From assembly GCF_014192015.1 (NCBI RefSeq), contig NZ_JACHXJ010000001.1, forward strand, positions 1,302,001 through 1,366,000: DNA of 64,000 nt, read 5' to 3'. Each line of letters begins with the position of its first letter. Position 1 is the first letter of the stretch. The translations under genes and the position numbers were made by a program. Below are positions 53,202 to 62,580 of the stretch, piece after piece. A model generated the notes under the pieces. The model ran no database searches, had not been told where the DNA came from, and saw only the letters and a program-made list of their open reading frames with translations. Origin of the DNA: Paenibacillus rhizosphaerae (lineage in GTDB: Bacteria > Bacillota > Bacilli > Paenibacillales > Paenibacillaceae).

Positions 53202-55550
53202 TTGCTGAACATTCAAAAACTGTGGCGGAAACGGGAGAGCATCATCGTCACTTGGCTCGTATCTTACAGCGCGGTGCTGTTTGTTCCGATTGTCATCAGC
53301 CTGGTGATCTATGCCCAGGCCAGCCACGCGCTGAAGAGCGAGATCCACCGGGCCAACGATTCGCTCCTGAAACAGATGAGGTACACGATCGACAATCAGA
53401 TCGATTTGATGAAGCGGTTGAATATGGAAATGACATGGAGCCCGAATTTACAGCATCTGATGTATTCCAGCATGCCGCCCCAGGAAGTGCCTTACACGGC
53501 GTACCAGCTGGTAAATGAGTTCAGGCTGTTTAAAACGTCATATGCTTCCATCGACGAGTTCTATGTCGTTTCCAGCCGGGACGGCTCGGTGTACAGGTCC
53601 GGCAATATCCGCGACTTGAAATCCGCTTTCTATACGATTCACCAAACCGGTTCGCTTACATTCGAGGAATGGAAGAGCGCCGTGCTGAATGGGGTGAGTA
53701 ATTCCTTTATCGTGCTTCCTCATGCCAATGCGGCTGATGAACAAACGGCAATCGCTTACATTACTCAGCTTCCGAAAGATATGAACGGGCGGAGCGCGGG
53801 CAGTGTGGTGGTCATGTCCGATACCCGCCGGTTCCAGGAAGCGGTGGAGGGCATTTCGGGCTTCAGTGGAGGGACGCTGCTCATTTTGAACCATAACAAC
53901 GAGATTCTGATGTCTAACCATCCGGATTCGAAGAAGCTGGCGCCGTTTTTAAATGGTAAGCGCATTCATACGGATTCCGCACAGGCGGGAACATCGGAAT
54001 TGTTCTCGATCAACTCCTCTGTGTCGGACCTGAAGTATGCCCTGATCATTCCGAGCGGAATCTATTGGAAAAAGGCGGAATACGTTCGAAATTTTACGTA
54101 TGTCAGCATTCTCGTAAGCCTGATCGGCGCCAGCGTTCTGACCTGGTTTTTTATGCGCCGAAACTATTCGCCGGTACAGCAGCTGGTCGAGTCCCTGATG
54201 GATAAAAACACCGACCGGAGTTATGCCGATGCGAACGAATTTCGGTTCATCCAGAAAGTCGTCGCCCGCACCCGGACTGAACATGACGAGATTTCCATGC
54301 AGCTGCGTAAGCATCAGCAGGTACTGCGGTCCAATATGATCAACCGGCTGCTGAAGGGCAAACCGGATACGCTCGTTCCCTATGAGGAGGCGTTTCGCTC
54401 CTTTCAGATGAAGCAGGTATCCACCGAATTTGCCGTGATCCTGTTCGTGATCGAGAACGAAGAGAAGCTGTACGAATTTCTGCCGGGCATCGACATTAAT
54501 GAACGGAGCAAGCTGATCCATCTGATCATATCCAATGTAGTGGAAGAGCTGGTGGAAAGACAGGGAAATGCCGGGTATGTGGTCGAAACGGATGACATGA
54601 TGGCCTGCCTTGTCAATTTGAAAGCGGATACTTCCGGATGGGAGGAAGATCTTCATGACATCGCCGCTGAGGCCCAGCGCTTTCTGGAGCGGTATGACAT
54701 GGAACTGACCATCTCACTGAGCGGACGTCATGCTTCCTGGATCGGCATCTCCGAGGCATACCGGGAGGCGGTCGACGCGATGGAATACAAAATGGTCCTG
54801 GGCAAAAAAGGGATCATCGCATATGAAGACATCCGTGCCGAAGGTACATCAGACATCGGTTACGGCTATTATTATCCGCTTCAGATCGAGCAGCAGCTGA
54901 TTAACGTGATCAAGGCGGGGGACCTGGATGAAGCCGCCTCCTGTATAAACGAGATCATCGAGAAAAATCTGGACAAGCCTGTCATGCCGCTCACGCTGGC
55001 CCGATGCCTGATGTTCAATCTTGTGGGGACGATGATCAAGGCGATCAACGAGCTGGGCGAAGGGAGCGGAGGCATTACGCTTGCCGACAATCCGCGCTGG
55101 ATCGACGATATTATGGCATGCGGCACGCTTCGGGAAATGCAGGAGAAGCTGCAGGCCCTCCTTCAGGAAGTGTGCGCTTATGCATCGGCCAAACGCTCAT
55201 CCCATGTGTCCAGGGAGCGGGAGGATTCCCTGCGGAACCTTACCGAGGAAGTCCACCAATATATCCAAGCGAATTACATGGACATGAACTTGAACGTCAA
55301 CGCGATCGGCGAGCATTTTCAACTGAAGGGAAGTTATCTGTCCAAGCTGTACAAGACCCAGACGGGCGAAGGCATTTTGGACAGCATCCATAAGTACCGG
55401 ATCGAGCAGGCAAAACAGCTGATGCGGACCAAACCGGAGTCGGTCAGCGAGATATCGAGGCAGATCGGGTATAACGACCCCGCGACCTTCATCCGGGTGT
55501 TCAAAAAATACGAAGGCATTACGCCGGGCAAATACAGAGAGATTATTTGA
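53202..55550 (+). CDS. Membrane-anchored AraC-family regulator
   Basis: A 782-residue regulator. A membrane helix near residues 17-36 and another near 290-310 (SILVSLIGASVLTWFFM) enclose an extracytoplasmic sensor region. A cytoplasmic part follows, ending in paired AraC helix-turn-helix motifs (VNAIGEHFQLKGSYLSKLYKTQ and VSEISRQIGYNDPATFIRVFKKYEGITPGKYRE). This design, common in Paenibacillus, reads an external signal directly. The start is TTG 53202 with GGGTGATGG before it. It is followed by a second binding lipoprotein gene and probably controls that gene and the upstream operon. Confidence 0.9.
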   Translation: MLNIQKLWRKRESIIVTWLVSYSAVLFVPIVISLVIYAQASHALKSEIHRANDSLLKQMRYTIDNQIDLMKRLNMEMTWSPNLQHLMYSSMPPQEVPYTAYQLVNEFRLFKTSYASIDEFYVVSSRDGSVYRSGNIRDLKSAFYTIHQTGSLTFEEWKSAVLNGVSNSFIVLPHANAADEQTAIAYITQLPKDMNGRSAGSVVVMSDTRRFQEAVEGISGFSGGTLLILNHNNEILMSNHPDSKKLAPFLNGKRIHTDSAQAGTSELFSINSSVSDLKYALIIPSGIYWKKAEYVRNFTYVSILVSLIGASVLTWFFMRRNYSPVQQLVESLMDKNTDRSYADANEFRFIQKVVARTRTEHDEISMQLRKHQQVLRSNMINRLLKGKPDTLVPYEEAFRSFQMKQVSTEFAVILFVIENEEKLYEFLPGIDINERSKLIHLIISNVVEELVERQGNAGYVVETDDMMACLVNLKADTSGWEEDLHDIAAEAQRFLERYDMELTISLSGRHASWIGISEAYREAVDAMEYKMVLGKKGIIAYEDIRAEGTSDIGYGYYYPLQIEQQLINVIKAGDLDEAASCINEIIEKNLDKPVMPLTLARCLMFNLVGTMIKAINELGEGSGGITLADNPRWIDDIMACGTLREMQEKLQALLQEVCAYASAKRSSHVSREREDSLRNLTEEVHQYIQANYMDMNLNVNAIGEHFQLKGSYLSKLYKTQTGEGILDSIHKYRIEQAKQLMRTKPESVSEISRQIGYNDPATFIRVFKKYEGITPGKYREII

Positions 55551-55572
55551 TGTTTAAATCTGGGAGGTTCCT

Positions 55573-57255
55573 ATGAAGCGGAAAGGAAACGGGAGAACGG
55601 CGGTTTGGGGATGGCTGGCTTGCATGTTCCTGCTGATACCGGTATTGCCGGCTTGTGATCGTGAACAGTCGTCACAGCAGGCAAGTACATTGCAGACCGC
55701 ATCAACGCCGGTGAAGGGCGGCACAATTTCGTCCGCATCGGATGCCAAGCTGACCTATTGGGCTGAACTGAACGGCAACGCGGCAGGGATTAAGTCCACC
55801 TTTAACCAGGTGCCGTTCTTTCAGGAATGGCAGCGGAGAACCGGCGTCCAGCTGACGTTCATCCAACCTCCGGCCAACCAGGCGAAGGAAGCGATCAGCG
55901 TGCTGCTGGCATCCGGCGACCTGCCGGATATGATGGAGTACGAATGGATCAATTATCCGGGGGGACCGGAGAAGGCGATCAACGACGGCTATATTTTACG
56001 CCTGAACGAAGCCATCGACCAGTACGCCCCGAACTTGAAGCGGTACCTTAAAGATCATCCCGATATCGACATGCAAATCCGTACCGCCGGAGGCAGCTAC
56101 TATGCGTTCCCATTTATCCAGGGAGACGACAAGCTGCGGACTTACCAGGGACCGATTATCCGCAAGGACTGGCTGGATGAGCTGGGACTTGATGTGCCTG
56201 TCACGATCGGCGATTGGCATACGGTGCTCAAGGCCTTCAAGGAGAAGAAGGGCGCGGCAGCCCCGCTCACCTTCCTTGGCGTACCGAACCCTCTGTTTGG
56301 AATCGAGGGCGGGGGGTTTATCGGCGCATTCGGGATCAAGAAAGGCTTTTACCAAGAGGACGGTAAAATCAAGTTCGGCCCGGTTGAGCCGGGATATAAA
56401 GATTTTCTGTCGCTGTTCCGGCAATGGTACGCGGAAGGGTTGATCGACCCGAACTTTGCTGCCGTCGACTCCGAAACGCAGGACACGAGTATGATTCTGA
56501 GCCGTAGCGGCGCAGGGATATGGAATGCGGGCGCCGGCATCGGCACGTGGCTGCCTGTAATGAAAGCGAAAGATCCGGCGGTGGAGCTCGTTCCCGCACC
56601 CTATCCGGTGCTGCACCGCGGGGAACGCCCCGAATTCGGACAGCTCGCCCCGGCCGTCGGATCCAGCGGGGTTGCCATTTCGGCGAAGAGCAAGCACGTC
56701 GAAGAGGCGGTCAAAATGCTGGACTACGGGTACGGACCGGAAGGACATCTGCTCTTCAATTTCGGCATCGAAGGGGTCAGCTATGTGATGAAGGACGGGT
56801 ATCCGGCGTATACGGACGTTATTTTGCACAACCCGGATAAGCTGGCGCCGTCACAGGCGCTGGCGATGTACACCAGGGCGAGTTATTTCGGACCTTTCGT
56901 TCAGGACATCCGATACATGGAGCAGTATTATTCCCTGCCGGAACAGAAGGAGGCGGTTCGGGTGTGGTCCGACACGGATGCGGCACTTCATACGCTGCCT
57001 GCGCTTCCGACCACAGAGAAGGAGAGCACCGAACTGGCGGTGATCATGCAGGAAGTCAACAAGGCCGTTACCGAAATGTCACTGAAAATCATTACGGGCA
57101 TGGAGCCGGTATCCGCCTTTGATGAATACGTAAAAAAAATCCGGCTGCTGGATATCCAGCGTGCCATCGATATTGAGCAGCAGGCGCTGGACCGATTTCG
57201 CGCGTCCGTGTCCACTTCAGGCGGACACAGCGCTACGTTTAATGTGAAGAAATAG
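55573..57255 (+). CDS. Extracellular sugar-binding lipoprotein (LplA-like), GH88 locus copy 2
   Basis: A 560-residue lipoprotein with signal peptide ending PVLPAC (Cys near 28). Its sequence follows the protein at 48291 closely: KLTYWAELNGNAAGIKSTF, AISVLLASGDLPDMMEYEW, FPFIQGDDKLRTYQGPIIRKDWLDELGLDVPVT. The pair are clear paralogues but have diverged along their length. GGGAGG precedes the ATG, 23 bases after the regulator stop, so it is co-transcribed with the regulator rather than with permeases. It may present a different sugar to the same permeases, or deliver a signal to the regulator. Confidence 0.92.
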   Translation: MKRKGNGRTAVWGWLACMFLLIPVLPACDREQSSQQASTLQTASTPVKGGTISSASDAKLTYWAELNGNAAGIKSTFNQVPFFQEWQRRTGVQLTFIQPPANQAKEAISVLLASGDLPDMMEYEWINYPGGPEKAINDGYILRLNEAIDQYAPNLKRYLKDHPDIDMQIRTAGGSYYAFPFIQGDDKLRTYQGPIIRKDWLDELGLDVPVTIGDWHTVLKAFKEKKGAAAPLTFLGVPNPLFGIEGGGFIGAFGIKKGFYQEDGKIKFGPVEPGYKDFLSLFRQWYAEGLIDPNFAAVDSETQDTSMILSRSGAGIWNAGAGIGTWLPVMKAKDPAVELVPAPYPVLHRGERPEFGQLAPAVGSSGVAISAKSKHVEEAVKMLDYGYGPEGHLLFNFGIEGVSYVMKDGYPAYTDVILHNPDKLAPSQALAMYTRASYFGPFVQDIRYMEQYYSLPEQKEAVRVWSDTDAALHTLPALPTTEKESTELAVIMQEVNKAVTEMSLKIITGMEPVSAFDEYVKKIRLLDIQRAIDIEQQALDRFRASVSTSGGHSATFNVKK

Positions 57256-57280
57256 CGCATGTCCGTTCACCTCCTTATCA

Positions 57281-57300
57281 GTCCAGCGGTTCGCTGGGCT
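57281..57300 (+). terminator. Weak hairpin after lipoprotein copy 2
   Basis: GTCCAGCG pairs with CGCTGGGC around GTT, but there is no T-run. Termination is uncertain. Confidence 0.35.
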
Positions 57301-57500
57301 TCATTGCGTTGACGGATAGGCTTAACCGGGAGTTTTTCCTTTTATATCTGAATCATCTAATTTGTACCGGTACAGCTAAGATAAATAGTCATTGTCCCCA
57401 CAGCTCGCTCCCTGTACCTTATAGGTAATGGATTGATTACCCGCACATCCATCAGCGTGTGCCTAATCACGATTGCACATTCCGAAATGAGGAAAGAAGA

Positions 57501-58265
57501 ATGTTTAACCTGCAAAAGTATCTGAACAGACTTGGCATGACCTATCAAAATATCAGGCCCGATCTGAAGCTGATGCGTGAGCTCCAGTACCGGCACGTCA
57601 TGCGTATTCCGTTTGAAAACCTCGATATCATGGATGGGGTCCCATTGTCGATGAACCCGGACACGCTCTTCGACAAGATCATTGAAGGCTGCCGCGGAGG
57701 CGTATGCTACGAATTAAACGGACTGTTTAACAGCCTTCTCAAGGCGCTGGGCTTCAGTGTTTCAATGGCGGCCTGTACAGTTAAGCAGGAGGATGGATGG
57801 TTTATCGACGGAACCCATGCCGTTAATGTCGTTCATCTTACGGGCGGCGATTACCTCGTAGATGTTGGATTTGGCGGCCGAAGTCCCCGTGTACCGGTTC
57901 CGCTGAACGGCGACTGGACCGGGGATGGGGAGGGGAAATGGCGCATACGTCCGTATACACAACGGCAAAACCGTTTTGTCTTGGAGATGGAAACCCCAGG
58001 TGAGCGGGAGACGCTGTACCAGTTGGACATGAAGCCGCGATTGCTGGAAGATTTCAAAGCGGTGTTTGATATGACGCAGTACGGGCACGAATCGGAATTC
58101 AATAAGGTCCGGGTGGCGATGATTCAGACGGAGCAGGGTCGTGTTACGCTGAGCGGAAACTCTTTAACCCGGGTAATCGGTGAGACGAAATCAAAAGAGG
58201 ATGTCGAGCCGGAACGCATTGAACATGTGCTGCGCGAACTCTTCCATATTGAACGGAAGGAATGA
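57501..58265 (+). CDS. Arylamine N-acetyltransferase
   Basis: A 254-residue NAT enzyme. The Cys-His-Asp triad is intact: Cys in RGGVCYELNGLF (69), His in GTHAVNVV (106) and Asp in YLVDVGFGG (121), nearly the same positions as in characterised NATs. The enzyme transfers acetyl from acetyl-CoA to arylamines or hydrazines. ATG 57501 has AGGAAAGA seven bases before it; an upstream start has none. It stands alone between two non-coding regions. A detoxification role is likely. Confidence 0.92.
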   Translation: MFNLQKYLNRLGMTYQNIRPDLKLMRELQYRHVMRIPFENLDIMDGVPLSMNPDTLFDKIIEGCRGGVCYELNGLFNSLLKALGFSVSMAACTVKQEDGWFIDGTHAVNVVHLTGGDYLVDVGFGGRSPRVPVPLNGDWTGDGEGKWRIRPYTQRQNRFVLEMETPGERETLYQLDMKPRLLEDFKAVFDMTQYGHESEFNKVRVAMIQTEQGRVTLSGNSLTRVIGETKSKEDVEPERIEHVLRELFHIERKE

Positions 58266-58423
58266 CACTCATTGCAAGCCGGTTTCTTAAGCCGTCCGTA
58301 TTGCAGCCAAGAAGATCGACTTCGGAAACGAGGAGTGCTGCCGAGTCCTCGATGAATTGGTGTAAGGCTTCGGGCGAATACTAGTTTGGTCAAGGTATTC
58401 CGCTTGTAGAGGAGTCTTCGATC

Positions 58424-59920
58424 ATGAACAGCAACGATCACGAAAAAAATAAATGGACGCTGCCCTTTAGAAAAAAATCCGGACTCCGGCTTCATAAAGA
58501 AGATATTACGGTTGTGGACACCGGCAACGCCAAGAAGGCCGTCGTCGCCACCGCATTGGGAAATGCCATGGAGTGGTTCGATTTCGGAATCTATTCTTAT
58601 TTGGCCGTCATTATGGGCAAAGTGTTTTTTCCGGAGATGTCGGGTTCCATCCAGCTGATTTATACCTTTGCCACATTTTCCATCGCTTTTCTAGTACGGC
58701 CGTTCGGCGGGTTGTTTTTTGGGAGGCTGGGGGACCGGCTAGGCCGGAAAAAAGTGCTCACCATCACGTTGGTCATGATGGCGGTGTCTACACTGTGCAT
58801 TGGCCTTATTCCGAGCTATGCATCAATTGGCATTACCGCTTCGGTGCTGCTGCTTCTGGCTCGCCTGGTCCAGGGCTTTTCCACAGGGGGCGAATATTCG
58901 GGCGCTATGACCTTCATTGCCGAATCCACACCCGACAAGCGCCGCGGGTTTATGGCGAGCGGCCTGGAAGTGGGCACTCTGGTGGGGTACATTGCCGGAT
59001 CCGGATTGGTGACGCTGCTAAGCTACCTGCTCGGGCCCGACCGGATGCTGGCTTGGGGCTGGAGGATTCCCTTTTTTATAGCGGCACCGATCGGATTGAT
59101 CGGCCTGTATTTGCGGAATCATCTCGAGGAAACTCCCGCTTTCGAGGCCATGGAGAAAGCAGAGGAGGAAGGGAGGCAGAAGGTGCCTTTTCGGGAATTG
59201 CTGAAGGTTCAGTGGAGAGTCGTCCTGCTCTGCATCGCCATGGTGTGCTCCTTCAATGTCGTTGACTATATGGTTTTGTCATACATGCCATCGCATCTTA
59301 CCGCGGTACTCGGTTACGGGGAGACGGAAGGGCTGCTGCTCATTCTCATCGTCATGTTCATCATGATCCCCATCGTACTGTTCATGGGTTACTTCAGTGA
59401 CCGGATCGGGAACAAACGCATCATTCAAGGCGGTCTGCTGGGGCTGATCGTGCTTTCGCTTCCTGCGTTTTGGTGGATCGGCAGCGGCAGGGGAGGGATG
59501 GTCTTCCTCGGTCTGCTGTGCCTCGCCGTGCTGCTGACCTGTTTTGAAGGCACCATGCCGTCCGTGCTCCCGGCCTTGTTTTTTACCAAGGTCCGATATG
59601 GAGCCCTGGCGATTACTTATAATATTTCAGCCTCCCTGTTCGGCGGAACCACTCCACTCGTCATGGCCTGGCTGATCAATCTGACCGGGGAACCGCTGGT
59701 TCCGGCATATTATTTGATTGCGGTGTCGCTGATCGGCTTCGTTATCGTGACCATGTGGTTTACGGAGACCTCGGGCCGGTCGCTGCGGGGATCCGCGCCG
59801 GCGGTGGAAAAGCCCCACGAAGTCCATGAGGTGCTCAAGGAGCCGGAAGAAGCGCTGTGGTGGCATGAGGAGCAGGCGGCCATTCACGATCAGCTGTCGG
59901 ATTCGGAGCCGTCGCGTTAG
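58424..59920 (+). CDS. ProP-type MHS-family transporter
   Basis: A 498-residue major-facilitator protein of the metabolite:H+ symporter branch. It has LGNAMEWFDFGIYSYLAVI in helix 1, FGRLGDRLGRKKVLTITL in the loop after helix 2, and LVQGFSTGGEYSGAMTFIAE in helix 4, all as in ProP. ProP takes up proline and glycine betaine in osmotic stress. The C-terminal tail (about 50 residues) is acidic and His/Glu-rich but lacks the classic coiled coil. GAGGAG precedes the ATG. Related transporters carry other zwitterions or organic acids, so the substrate is a best guess. Confidence 0.85.
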   Translation: MNSNDHEKNKWTLPFRKKSGLRLHKEDITVVDTGNAKKAVVATALGNAMEWFDFGIYSYLAVIMGKVFFPEMSGSIQLIYTFATFSIAFLVRPFGGLFFGRLGDRLGRKKVLTITLVMMAVSTLCIGLIPSYASIGITASVLLLLARLVQGFSTGGEYSGAMTFIAESTPDKRRGFMASGLEVGTLVGYIAGSGLVTLLSYLLGPDRMLAWGWRIPFFIAAPIGLIGLYLRNHLEETPAFEAMEKAEEEGRQKVPFRELLKVQWRVVLLCIAMVCSFNVVDYMVLSYMPSHLTAVLGYGETEGLLLILIVMFIMIPIVLFMGYFSDRIGNKRIIQGGLLGLIVLSLPAFWWIGSGRGGMVFLGLLCLAVLLTCFEGTMPSVLPALFFTKVRYGALAITYNISASLFGGTTPLVMAWLINLTGEPLVPAYYLIAVSLIGFVIVTMWFTETSGRSLRGSAPAVEKPHEVHEVLKEPEEALWWHEEQAAIHDQLSDSEPSR

Positions 59921-59957
59921 GGAATAAGTCAGAAATGGCATATCAAATGAAATGTTT

Positions 59958-59993
59958 AAAAGGCGCTGGAACAAGGGTTCCGGGGCCTTTCTT
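59958..59993 (+). terminator. Terminator after the ProP-type gene
   Basis: AAAGGC...GGAAC pairs with GTTCC...GGCCTTT, ending CTTG. Confidence 0.65.
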
Positions 59994-60065
59994 GCTACTT
60001 TTTCCAATTATTTTTGGTGAAAGCCTTTTCAACGATGTTTAAATGTGTTATCTTTGAGGTAATCT

Positions 60066-60107
60066 AATTGTGTCTAAATTGTGAAAGCAGTTTGTCGAAA
60101 TTGTGAA
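60066..60107 (+). promoter_or_regulatory. Three ATTGTG half-sites upstream of small membrane protein gene
   Basis: AATTGTGTC (60066), AAATTGTGAA (60076) and AAATTGTGAA (60098) are direct repeats about one and two helical turns apart. They lie just upstream of TATGAT at 60127. The sequence resembles the ResD site TTTGTGAAT, but any tandem-binding activator is possible. Confidence 0.4.
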
Positions 60108-60165
60108 TCATCGCTGATCCATTGCGTATGATATAGCATCCAATGTTTTTAAGGAGGAATTCATC

Positions 60166-60477
60166 ATGACCTTTATACTGCTGAGTGTGTTTACCGCTGC
60201 GTTGATCGGTGTGCTGTTTTTCGGGAAGAAGCACGAAGTGTTGATTGCCAACGTCATGAATACATTGCTGCTTACAGGGCTTGCAATTGCGTCCGGAATG
60301 CATTTAAGCTCTGGCGGCTTGTTCTATTTGATTCTGATTTTCTACTACGTGGTGCCGATGTATGCTGTTATTACGCTGTTTGGTGTCATGAAGAAGAACA
60401 ACAAGAAGAAGCAGAAGGACGTATTTATCAGTTCCTTTGAGCCGTCCCTCCCCGATTTGCGTGGAGAACGCGCCTAA
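60166..60477 (+). CDS. Small membrane protein of unknown function
   Basis: A 103-residue protein with three hydrophobic segments and a strongly basic run (KKNNKKKQKD) before a polar C-terminus. AAGGAGG precedes the ATG. I do not recognise the family. Promoter-proximal direct repeats suggest conditional expression. A terminator follows. Confidence 0.7.
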   Translation: MTFILLSVFTAALIGVLFFGKKHEVLIANVMNTLLLTGLAIASGMHLSSGGLFYLILIFYYVVPMYAVITLFGVMKKNNKKKQKDVFISSFEPSLPDLRGERA

Positions 60478-60492
60478 TATCCAATAATAATT

Positions 60493-60532
60493 AACCGCTG
60501 GGACAACGAGGTTCCAGCGGTTGTTTTATTTT
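60493..60532. terminator. Terminator after small membrane protein
   Basis: AACCGCTGG pairs with CCAGCGGTT, followed by GTTTTATTTT. It sits between converging genes. Confidence 0.75.
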
Positions 60533-60550
60533 GTGTACTCTTGGCAGGTT

Positions 60551-61420
60551 CTAGGTCCAATGAAAAGGACGCTCCAAAGCGGCTGGAATTTTGGTAGCTG
60601 CGTTCCCTTTGGCGGCATTGATCTGGAACTGGGTCAGAAAAAGACTTCCGCTCAAGTCCGCACCGCGGATGTCCGCGTCCCGGAAGTCGGCGCCGATCAG
60701 ATCCGTGATCCGGAGGTCTGCGTCCCGAAGGTCCGCCGCGATCAAATATGCGCCTCTAAAGCTCTGGAATTTAAGATCTGCACCTTTCAGCTTGGCACCG
60801 ATCAGATCCGCTCCGCGGCCTTTCAGGTTCTTACGAGGTGAAGGCCCCTTGTAACGCCGGCGTGCCTCCTCCCGAACAAGCTCGCTTGTCTTGAGAAGCA
60901 GAATATTTACATCAGCCCGGTGAGCGGGTATATCCAGCTTCAATATTTCCTCTGGCGGAAGTTCGGTGAGACGCTGCGTTTCGTTCAGCTGCGATCTAAG
61001 CTCCTCGTGGATCAGGTGGGCGTCTTCCTGGCTGAGGGCTTCGCTTAAATAAGCCAGAAGCTCGTGCAGCTGACGCATGGCGGGAAACACCTCGAACATT
61101 TGCCTCGCCGTCTCCGGTGCTTGGCGCCAGTCTCTGCCGTTATAAGTGAATTGGGAAACTTTTTGTCCGGCGCCAAAACAGTCATAGACGGTGCATCCGC
61201 GAAATCCCTTTAGGCGCAGGCTGTCATGAATGCCGCACCGGAAATCGGATTGAAGATGGCGGCAGGGCTGTCCCGCTTGCTTGTCCATGGCAAAGTCGGA
61301 TGAGGCGGCGAAAGGCAGGGAAACGCAGCACAGGCCGAAGCATTTCTCACAGTCTGCTCTCAGGGCAGCTCGTCCGTAGTCTCCTAAGTCCTCAGAAAGA
61401 TGGGGGTTTGGTACACTCAA
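60551..61420 (-). CDS. Pentapeptide-repeat protein with Cys-rich N-terminal domain
   Basis: A 289-residue protein. The C-terminal third has pentapeptide repeats (ADLIGAKLKGADLKFQSFRGAYLIAADLRDADLRITD, forming a right-handed beta-helix; quoted here by its repeating A-D/N-L-x-x units). The N-terminal 80 residues hold Cys in CEKCFGLCC, then CRHLQSDFRCGIH and CTVYDCFG, a pattern resembling Fe/Zn-binding YkgJ-type domains. The start is TTG 61420, nine bases after AAGGAG; an ATG 18 bases upstream has no site. Function unknown; metal binding is inferred. Confidence 0.8.
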   Translation of the reverse strand: MSVPNPHLSEDLGDYGRAALRADCEKCFGLCCVSLPFAASSDFAMDKQAGQPCRHLQSDFRCGIHDSLRLKGFRGCTVYDCFGAGQKVSQFTYNGRDWRQAPETARQMFEVFPAMRQLHELLAYLSEALSQEDAHLIHEELRSQLNETQRLTELPPEEILKLDIPAHRADVNILLLKTSELVREEARRRYKGPSPRKNLKGRGADLIGAKLKGADLKFQSFRGAYLIAADLRDADLRITDLIGADFRDADIRGADLSGSLFLTQFQINAAKGNAATKIPAALERPFHWT

Positions 61421-61607
61421 TGTTGATATCTCCTTCATGTAAAATCAGTCCGGTTTTCTTTTTACCTATAGTTATTTTACAATAAATTGAAGCATTTATC
61501 GATGACGTGATGCTTATCAGCCTGCAGCTTTCGCCAGATTTACTGATACATGGAATGGAGCGGTCTTATAATCGTGAACTATTTTATCCAACGGGAGTGA
61601 AGGAGAA

Positions 61608-62360
61608 ATGAAGATTAGCGGAAAAACGATACTCATTACCGGCGGTGCATCCGGAATCGGGCTGGCCCTGGCAGAGCGGTTCGTTCAGGCCGGTAACACC
61701 GTGATCATTTGCGGGCGCCGGGCAGACAAGCTTCAGGAGCTGAAGGAACGTTATCCGGATATTCATACGGTGGCATGTGATCTGTCTGTGGAATCCCAGC
61801 GTCTTGAATTGTTCCGTAAAGTGACGTCCGAATTTCCGGGTTTGAACGTTCTTATTAATAACGCGGGCATCCAGCAGCGGGTTCATTTGCTCGAAGCGGT
61901 GAAAGAGTGGGAGTATTACCGCCAGGAAATCTCCATTAACGTGGATGCGCCGATTCATTTAACCCTGTTGTTTATGCCTCACTTGCTAGAACAACCGGAT
62001 CCGGTCATCGTCAATGTCACCTCTGGGCTGTCCATTACGCCGGGAGCATGGGTTCCGATTTACAGTTCTACCAAGGCCGCGCTTCATTCCTTTACCGTCA
62101 GTCTCCGGATTCAGCTGGCTCAAACGAACGTCAAGGTGATTGAAGTGCTGCCGCCTGCGGTGAACACCGATCTTGGCGGGGCGGGACTTCACACCTTCGG
62201 CGCGCCTCTTGACGAATTTGCCGACTCGGTATTCGGGGACCTGCAAACCGGTAAAGAGGAGATAGGTTATGCTGGTACGGAGGAGAGGCTGCATCTGTCG
62301 GCGATACAGGCAAGAGAAACCGCAGCCCGGATGTACGATGGCTTTCGTTCAGGTGCATAA
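61608..62360 (+). CDS. Short-chain dehydrogenase/reductase (DltE/YoxD-like)
   Basis: A 250-residue classical SDR. The cofactor motif is TGGASGIG (12-19), then NNAG, Ser in NVTSGLS and the catalytic YSSTK. The tail resembles DltE-type oxidoreductases seen near teichoic-acid genes in some species, though no dlt genes are adjacent. GAAGGAG precedes the ATG. Substrate unknown. Confidence 0.88.
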   Translation: MKISGKTILITGGASGIGLALAERFVQAGNTVIICGRRADKLQELKERYPDIHTVACDLSVESQRLELFRKVTSEFPGLNVLINNAGIQQRVHLLEAVKEWEYYRQEISINVDAPIHLTLLFMPHLLEQPDPVIVNVTSGLSITPGAWVPIYSSTKAALHSFTVSLRIQLAQTNVKVIEVLPPAVNTDLGGAGLHTFGAPLDEFADSVFGDLQTGKEEIGYAGTEERLHLSAIQARETAARMYDGFRSGA

Positions 62361-62385
62361 CAACCAGCACAGGATGCAGAACAGG

Positions 62386-62421
62386 AAGAGGACCTGCTGA
62401 CAGGATCAGCAGGTCCTCTTT
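62386..62421. terminator. Bidirectional terminator between SDR and Spo0E genes
   Basis: AAGAGGACCTGCTGA pairs with TCAGCAGGTCCTCTT around CAGGA, flanked by A and T runs. Confidence 0.85.
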
Positions 62422-62424
62422 GGG

Positions 62425-62580
62425 TTACATGTTCTCTTTTAAAAATTTGTCGTAGTCATTTAATGCCCGGTCTAATTTCTGACTGGCCTTGATCAGCTCC
62501 GGATCGGTGAGACATCTGCATACGGACAGTTTATTCAATTCCAACCGAAGCTCTTCAATTTTACGAATAATGTTATCCAT
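62425..62580 (-). CDS. Spo0E-family aspartyl-phosphate phosphatase
   Basis: A 51-residue protein matching the Spo0E-like family. It has two helices, with IEELRLELNKL in the first and SQKLDRALNDYDKF in the second; the family motif is SQxLDxLIxxY, and the Asp needed for activity is present. Such proteins remove phosphate from Spo0A~P and delay sporulation. The ATG at 62580 has AGGAG in front. A longer frame starting 93 bases upstream is rejected because its extension is Cys-rich and lacks a ribosome site. Confidence 0.88.
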   Translation of the reverse strand: MDNIIRKIEELRLELNKLSVCRCLTDPELIKASQKLDRALNDYDKFLKENM

